Source of the DNA: Betaproteobacteria bacterium
GTDB lineage: Bacteria; Pseudomonadota; Gammaproteobacteria; Burkholderiales; SG8-39
Length of the DNA: 8,974 bases
NCBI GenBank assembly: GCA_019245555.1
Contig: JAFARH010000385.1
Location: 1-8,974, forward strand
Reading direction: 5' to 3'
The notes beneath the pieces were generated by a model. The model was given only the letters and a program-made list of their open reading frames with translations. It did no database searches and was not told the DNA's origin. Position numbers and translations under genes: made by a program. Positions 6,414 through 8,974 of this stretch are shown here, in pieces (position 1 is the first letter of the stretch; the number at the start of each line of letters is the position of its first letter).

Positions 6414-7161
6414 GCCCGGCTCCGAGATAGGCCTCCACTACTCGCGGGTCCTTCGAAACCGTGTTGTAGTCGCCCTCGGCGAGGATCTCGCCCCGCTGCA
6501 GGACGGTGATGCGATCCGACAGCGTCGATACCACCGACAGGTTGTGCTCGACCATCAGCACCGTGCGGTTGGCGGCGACGCGCTTCACCAGCGTACTGAT
6601 TCGCTCGACATCGGCGTGCGTCATGCCGGCCGTCGGCTCATCGAGCAGCATCATTTCCGGATCGAGCGCGAGCGTCGTCGCGATCTCCAGGGCTCGCTTC
6701 CGTCCATAGGCGAGCTCGACCGCCACCGTGTTCTCGAATTCGGCCAAGCCGACAGCATCGATCAGCCGGCGCGCCTCCTCGTTGAGTTCGCTCAATACGC
6801 GCTCGGACCGCCAGAAATCAAACGAATGGCCGCGCTTCCTTTGCAATGCGATGCGCACGTTCTCGAGCACCGTCAGGTGCGGAAACACCGCCGATATCTG
6901 GAACGAGCGCACGAGCCCCATCTGCGCAATGGCCGACGGGCTGGACCCCGTGATCTCCTGTCCCTTGTAGAAGATCTGGCCGCGGGTGGGCGTCAGGAAA
7001 TGCGTAAGGAGGTTGAAACACGTGGTCTTGCCGGCGCCGTTCGGCCCGATGAGCGCGTGGATGCTGCCCTTGCGCACCTTGAGCGACACGTCCTTGACGG
7101 CGACGAAGCCCTTGAACTCCTTGGTCAGCCCTCGCGTCTCGAGGATCGTGTCGTCCGCCAA
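6406..7161 (-). CDS. livG: Liv-type ABC transporter ATP-binding protein, LivG family
   Basis: A 251-residue cytoplasmic ATPase partner of LivF. Motifs are Walker A GPNGAGKT (39-46), Q-loop Q88 in VRSFQISAVFPHLTV, the degenerate signature LAYGRKR (150-156) usual for LivG, Walker B MLLDEP (171-176) with E175, and H-loop H206 in VEHN. The C-terminal extension ending EAYLG is the standard LivG tail. The start is TTG at 7161-7159, preceded by a GGGGAGAG ribosome site within the 11-nt gap after the crotonase stop. No ATG nearby matches the family start better. It overlaps livF by 8 nt. All catalytic residues are present, so it should be active. Confidence 0.93.
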   Translation of the reverse strand: MADDTILETRGLTKEFKGFVAVKDVSLKVRKGSIHALIGPNGAGKTTCFNLLTHFLTPTRGQIFYKGQEITGSSPSAIAQMGLVRSFQISAVFPHLTVLENVRIALQRKRGHSFDFWRSERVLSELNEEARRLIDAVGLAEFENTVAVELAYGRKRALEIATTLALDPEMMLLDEPTAGMTHADVERISTLVKRVAANRTVLMVEHNLSVVSTLSDRITVLQRGEILAEGDYNTVSKDPRVVEAYLGAGHA

Positions 7162-7172
7162 GCGCTCTCCCC

Positions 7173-7964
7173 CTATTGCTTTGGCGGCTTGCGCTTATCG
7201 AGGAAAGCGTCGACGCCTTTGCGTCCCTCTTCGTGGGCGAAGCTCGCTGAGATCACACCCGATGCCAGGTCATAGGCCTTGGCGACACCGAGGTCCATCT
7301 GCTGGTAGAACGCGCGCTTGCCCGCCGCGAGCTGCTGCGGCGGTTTCTCGGCGAGCTCGCGCGCGAGCTTGTCCGTCTCCGCGGCGAGGTCGGCAGGCGC
7401 AACGACCCGGTTGACGAGGCCCCACTCCGCCGCCGTCTTTGCATCGATCTGTTCGCCCGTGAGGAGCATCTCCATCGCCCGCTTGCGCGAGAGGTTGCGT
7501 CCAATGGCAACGCCGGGTGTCGAGCAGAAAAAACCCCAGCTCACTCCGGGTGTGGTGAAGCGCGCGGCATCGGAGGCAATCGCCAGATCGCACTGTGCGA
7601 CCAGCTGGCAACCAGCCGCGGCGGCGACGCCTTGCACGCGCGCGATCACCGGTTGCGGCAGCGCCGTGATGGTCTGCATCATGCGGCTGCACTTGCCGAA
7701 GAGCTCCTGGATCTTCGGCAACTCGCCTAAGGCGCGGATCTCCTTAACGTCGTGCCCGGCGGAGAACGCCTTTCCGTTCGCAGCGAGCACCACGACGCGG
7801 ACGCGCTTATCGGCCGAAATGGCCTCGAAAGCTTCTTGCAGCGCGTCCAGCATCTCGGTCGTGAGCAGGTTCATCTGCCCCGGCCGGTTGAGCGTGAGGG
7901 TGCAGACGCCGCCGCGGTCGTCGCGCAGGAGAATCGATTCGTCGGGTCGGGGAATGGCGCTCAT
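7173..7964 (-). CDS. Crotonase-fold protein, ECHDC3-like, lacking the two catalytic glutamates of enoyl-CoA hydratase
   Basis: A 263-residue enoyl-CoA hydratase/isomerase-family protein, full length. The oxyanion-hole segments are present: KAFSAGHDVKEI (65-76) and GVAAAAGCQL (112-121). At the positions of rat hydratase E144 (in G-C-E-L) and E164 (in P-E-I), this protein has Q120 and G140, exactly 20 residues apart as in the reference. The FATPGV/GxFCSTPGVA style seen here (TTPGVSWGFFCSTPGVAIG) matches my memory of the ECHDC3 subgroup. Classical hydration is therefore doubtful. Isomerase, thioesterase or another CoA-thioester reaction, or a binding role, is possible. The gene overlaps the acyl-CoA ligase stop by 4 nt (ATGA) and is followed by livG after 11 nt, so it is part of the import and activation operon. 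Confidence 0.9.
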   Translation of the reverse strand: MSAIPRPDESILLRDDRGGVCTLTLNRPGQMNLLTTEMLDALQEAFEAISADKRVRVVVLAANGKAFSAGHDVKEIRALGELPKIQELFGKCSRMMQTITALPQPVIARVQGVAAAAGCQLVAQCDLAIASDAARFTTPGVSWGFFCSTPGVAIGRNLSRKRAMEMLLTGEQIDAKTAAEWGLVNRVVAPADLAAETDKLARELAEKPPQQLAAGKRAFYQQMDLGVAKAYDLASGVISASFAHEEGRKGVDAFLDKRKPPKQ

Positions 7965-8974
7965 GTGTCGATCGCGCTCGTGGATTTGGCTTTCTCGCGT
8001 AGCACGAATTTCTGGATCTTGCCGGTCGAGGTCTTCGGCAGCTCGCCGAAGACGATCGCGCGTGGCGCCTTGAAGCGCGCGAGCTGCGTACGGCAGAACT
8101 CGATCAGCTCCGCTTCCGTCGCCTTGGCGCCCGCTTTGAGCTCAACGAATGCGCAAGGGGTCTCGCCCCATTTCTCGTCGGGCCTTGCGACAACCGCTGC
8201 CGCCAGCACCGCAGGGTGGCGATAGAGCACGTCTTCGACCTCGAGTGACGAAATGTTCTCGCCGCCCGAGATGATGATGTCCTTCGAACGGTCGCGGATC
8301 TTGATGTAGCCGTCGGGCTGCATCACGGCGAGGTCGCCGGAATGGAACCAGCCGCCGGCGAACGCATCGTCGGTGGCCTTCTTGTTCTTGAGGTAGCCCT
8401 TCATCGTGATGTTGCCGCGGAACATGATCTCGCCCATCGTCTCGCCGTCGGCGGGCACGGGCTGCATGGTCTCCGGGTCCATCACGGTGAGGCCCTCTTC
8501 CACCGTGTAGCGCACGCCTTGGCGCCCATTCAGCCGAACCTGATCAGCCAGCGGCAGCTCCTCCCATTCCGGATGCTTCGCGCACACCGTCGCCGGCCCA
8601 TAGACCTCGGTCAGTCCGTAGACGTGGGTCAGGTCGAAGCCCATCTTCGCCATGCCCTCGATCATGGCAGCCGGTGGAGCCGCTGCTGCCACCAGCGCGC
8701 TAACCTTGTGGTCGATGCCGCTCTTCATCTCGTCGGGTGCGTTAACGAGGGTTTGGTGAACGATCGGCGCGCCGCAATAGTGCGTGACGCGATGCTCGCG
8801 GATGAGGTTGAAGATCGCCGCGGCTTCCACCTTGCGCAGGCACACGCTCGTGCCGGCGTTGGCGGCCATCGTCCACGGGAAGCACCAGCCGTTGCAATGG
8901 AACATGGGCAGGGTCCACAGGTACACCGAGTGGTGGGGCATTCCCCACACGAGGATGTTTCCCACCGCGTTAAG
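7961..8974 (-). CDS. Acyl-CoA synthetase / AMP-dependent ligase (C-terminal 337 residues; 5' end outside window)
   Basis: An ANL-superfamily ligase that activates a carboxylic acid with ATP to an acyl-adenylate and then a CoA thioester. The frame stays open to the window edge: codons L-N-A precede the GTG at 8965, so that GTG is not the real start, and about 200 N-terminal residues are missing, including the P-loop motif. Visible motifs, numbered from the edge, are LPMFHCNGWCFPW (22-34), YGLTEVYGP (119-127), GWFHSGDLA (208-216), IKIRDRSKDIIISGGENIS (224-242) with the hinge region, and KTSTGKIQK (314-322) with adenylation Lys K319. The FHCNGW and YGLTEVYGP style fits medium-chain and methylmercaptopropionate-type ligases, but the substrate cannot be fixed. 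It overlaps the crotonase start by 4 nt. Confidence 0.92.
   Translation of the reverse strand, partial: LNAVGNILVWGMPHHSVYLWTLPMFHCNGWCFPWTMAANAGTSVCLRKVEAAAIFNLIREHRVTHYCGAPIVHQTLVNAPDEMKSGIDHKVSALVAAAAPPAAMIEGMAKMGFDLTHVYGLTEVYGPATVCAKHPEWEELPLADQVRLNGRQGVRYTVEEGLTVMDPETMQPVPADGETMGEIMFRGNITMKGYLKNKKATDDAFAGGWFHSGDLAVMQPDGYIKIRDRSKDIIISGGENISSLEVEDVLYRHPAVLAAAVVARPDEKWGETPCAFVELKAGAKATEAELIEFCRTQLARFKAPRAIVFGELPKTSTGKIQKFVLREKAKSTSAIDT

Noticed and set aside
5610..6509. Plus-strand open frame of 299 codons opposite livF and the binding-protein start
   Set aside because: It is a shadow of livF and of the signal-peptide region on the other strand. No ribosome site and no family resemblance were seen.
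6265..7275. Plus-strand open frame of 336 codons opposite livG and the start of livF
   Set aside because: It lies antisense to an ATPase gene with complete ABC motifs. Its product is Arg/His/Leu-rich with no recognisable domain. Long antisense frames are expected in GC-rich DNA with strong codon bias.
8963..8965. GTG at 8965 as the start of the acyl-CoA ligase
   Set aside because: The frame continues open to the window edge with family-like residues L-N-A before it, and the N-terminal adenylation motifs are missing, so the gene must begin outside the window.
1..8974. tRNA, rRNA, CRISPR array, insertion sequence, attachment site or rho-independent terminator
   Set aside because: I read both strands for cloverleaf-like, repeat-spacer, terminal inverted repeat and hairpin-plus-T-run patterns and found nothing convincing. 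Intergenic gaps are at most about 40 nt.

Overview
The window is GC-rich, densely packed DNA with nine protein genes, two of them cut by the window edges. Gene content (a Liv-type ABC importer operon joined to an acyl-CoA ligase and a crotonase) and codon use suggest a betaproteobacterium of Burkholderiales/Rhodocyclales type. This is inferred from gene style; there is no rRNA or other marker to place it firmly.

Right-hand part (8974 down to 2633, all minus strand). This is one compact transcription unit, read in the order: acyl-CoA ligase (5' end outside the window), ECHDC3-like enoyl-CoA hydratase/isomerase-family protein, LivG-type ATPase, LivF-type ATPase, periplasmic substrate-binding protein, LivH-type permease, LivM-type permease. 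Neighbours overlap by 3-8 nt or are separated by 7-22 nt. The layout implies that the importer brings in a small carboxylate, the ligase activates it to a CoA thioester and the crotonase-fold protein acts on that thioester or on a by-product. The true substrate cannot be read from sequence. Branched-chain amino acids are only the default family label. Aromatic or short/medium-chain organic acids fit the enzymes better.

Left-hand part (1-2592). This is a signalling patch. On the plus strand come the C-terminal end of a TPR-type protein and, 34 nt downstream, a small low-GC gene for a beta-rich protein that ends in D-P and E-P motifs. On the minus strand, 40 nt after the last liv gene, is a 622-residue protein. 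It joins a TPR/TRAFs-binding-like N-terminus, a SLOG-like Rossmann domain and a class III nucleotide cyclase domain. This gene converges with the small plus-strand gene and their 3' ends overlap by 14 nt.

Points most worth a second look: the cyclase active site (metal aspartates kept, purine-selecting and transition-state positions altered), the fusion of a possible nucleotide-sensing domain to a nucleotide-making domain, the crotonase lacking both catalytic glutamates, and the compositionally distinct small gene in the signalling patch. No tRNA, rRNA, CRISPR array, insertion sequence or clear rho-independent terminator was seen. No stretch over 300 bases lacks a gene.
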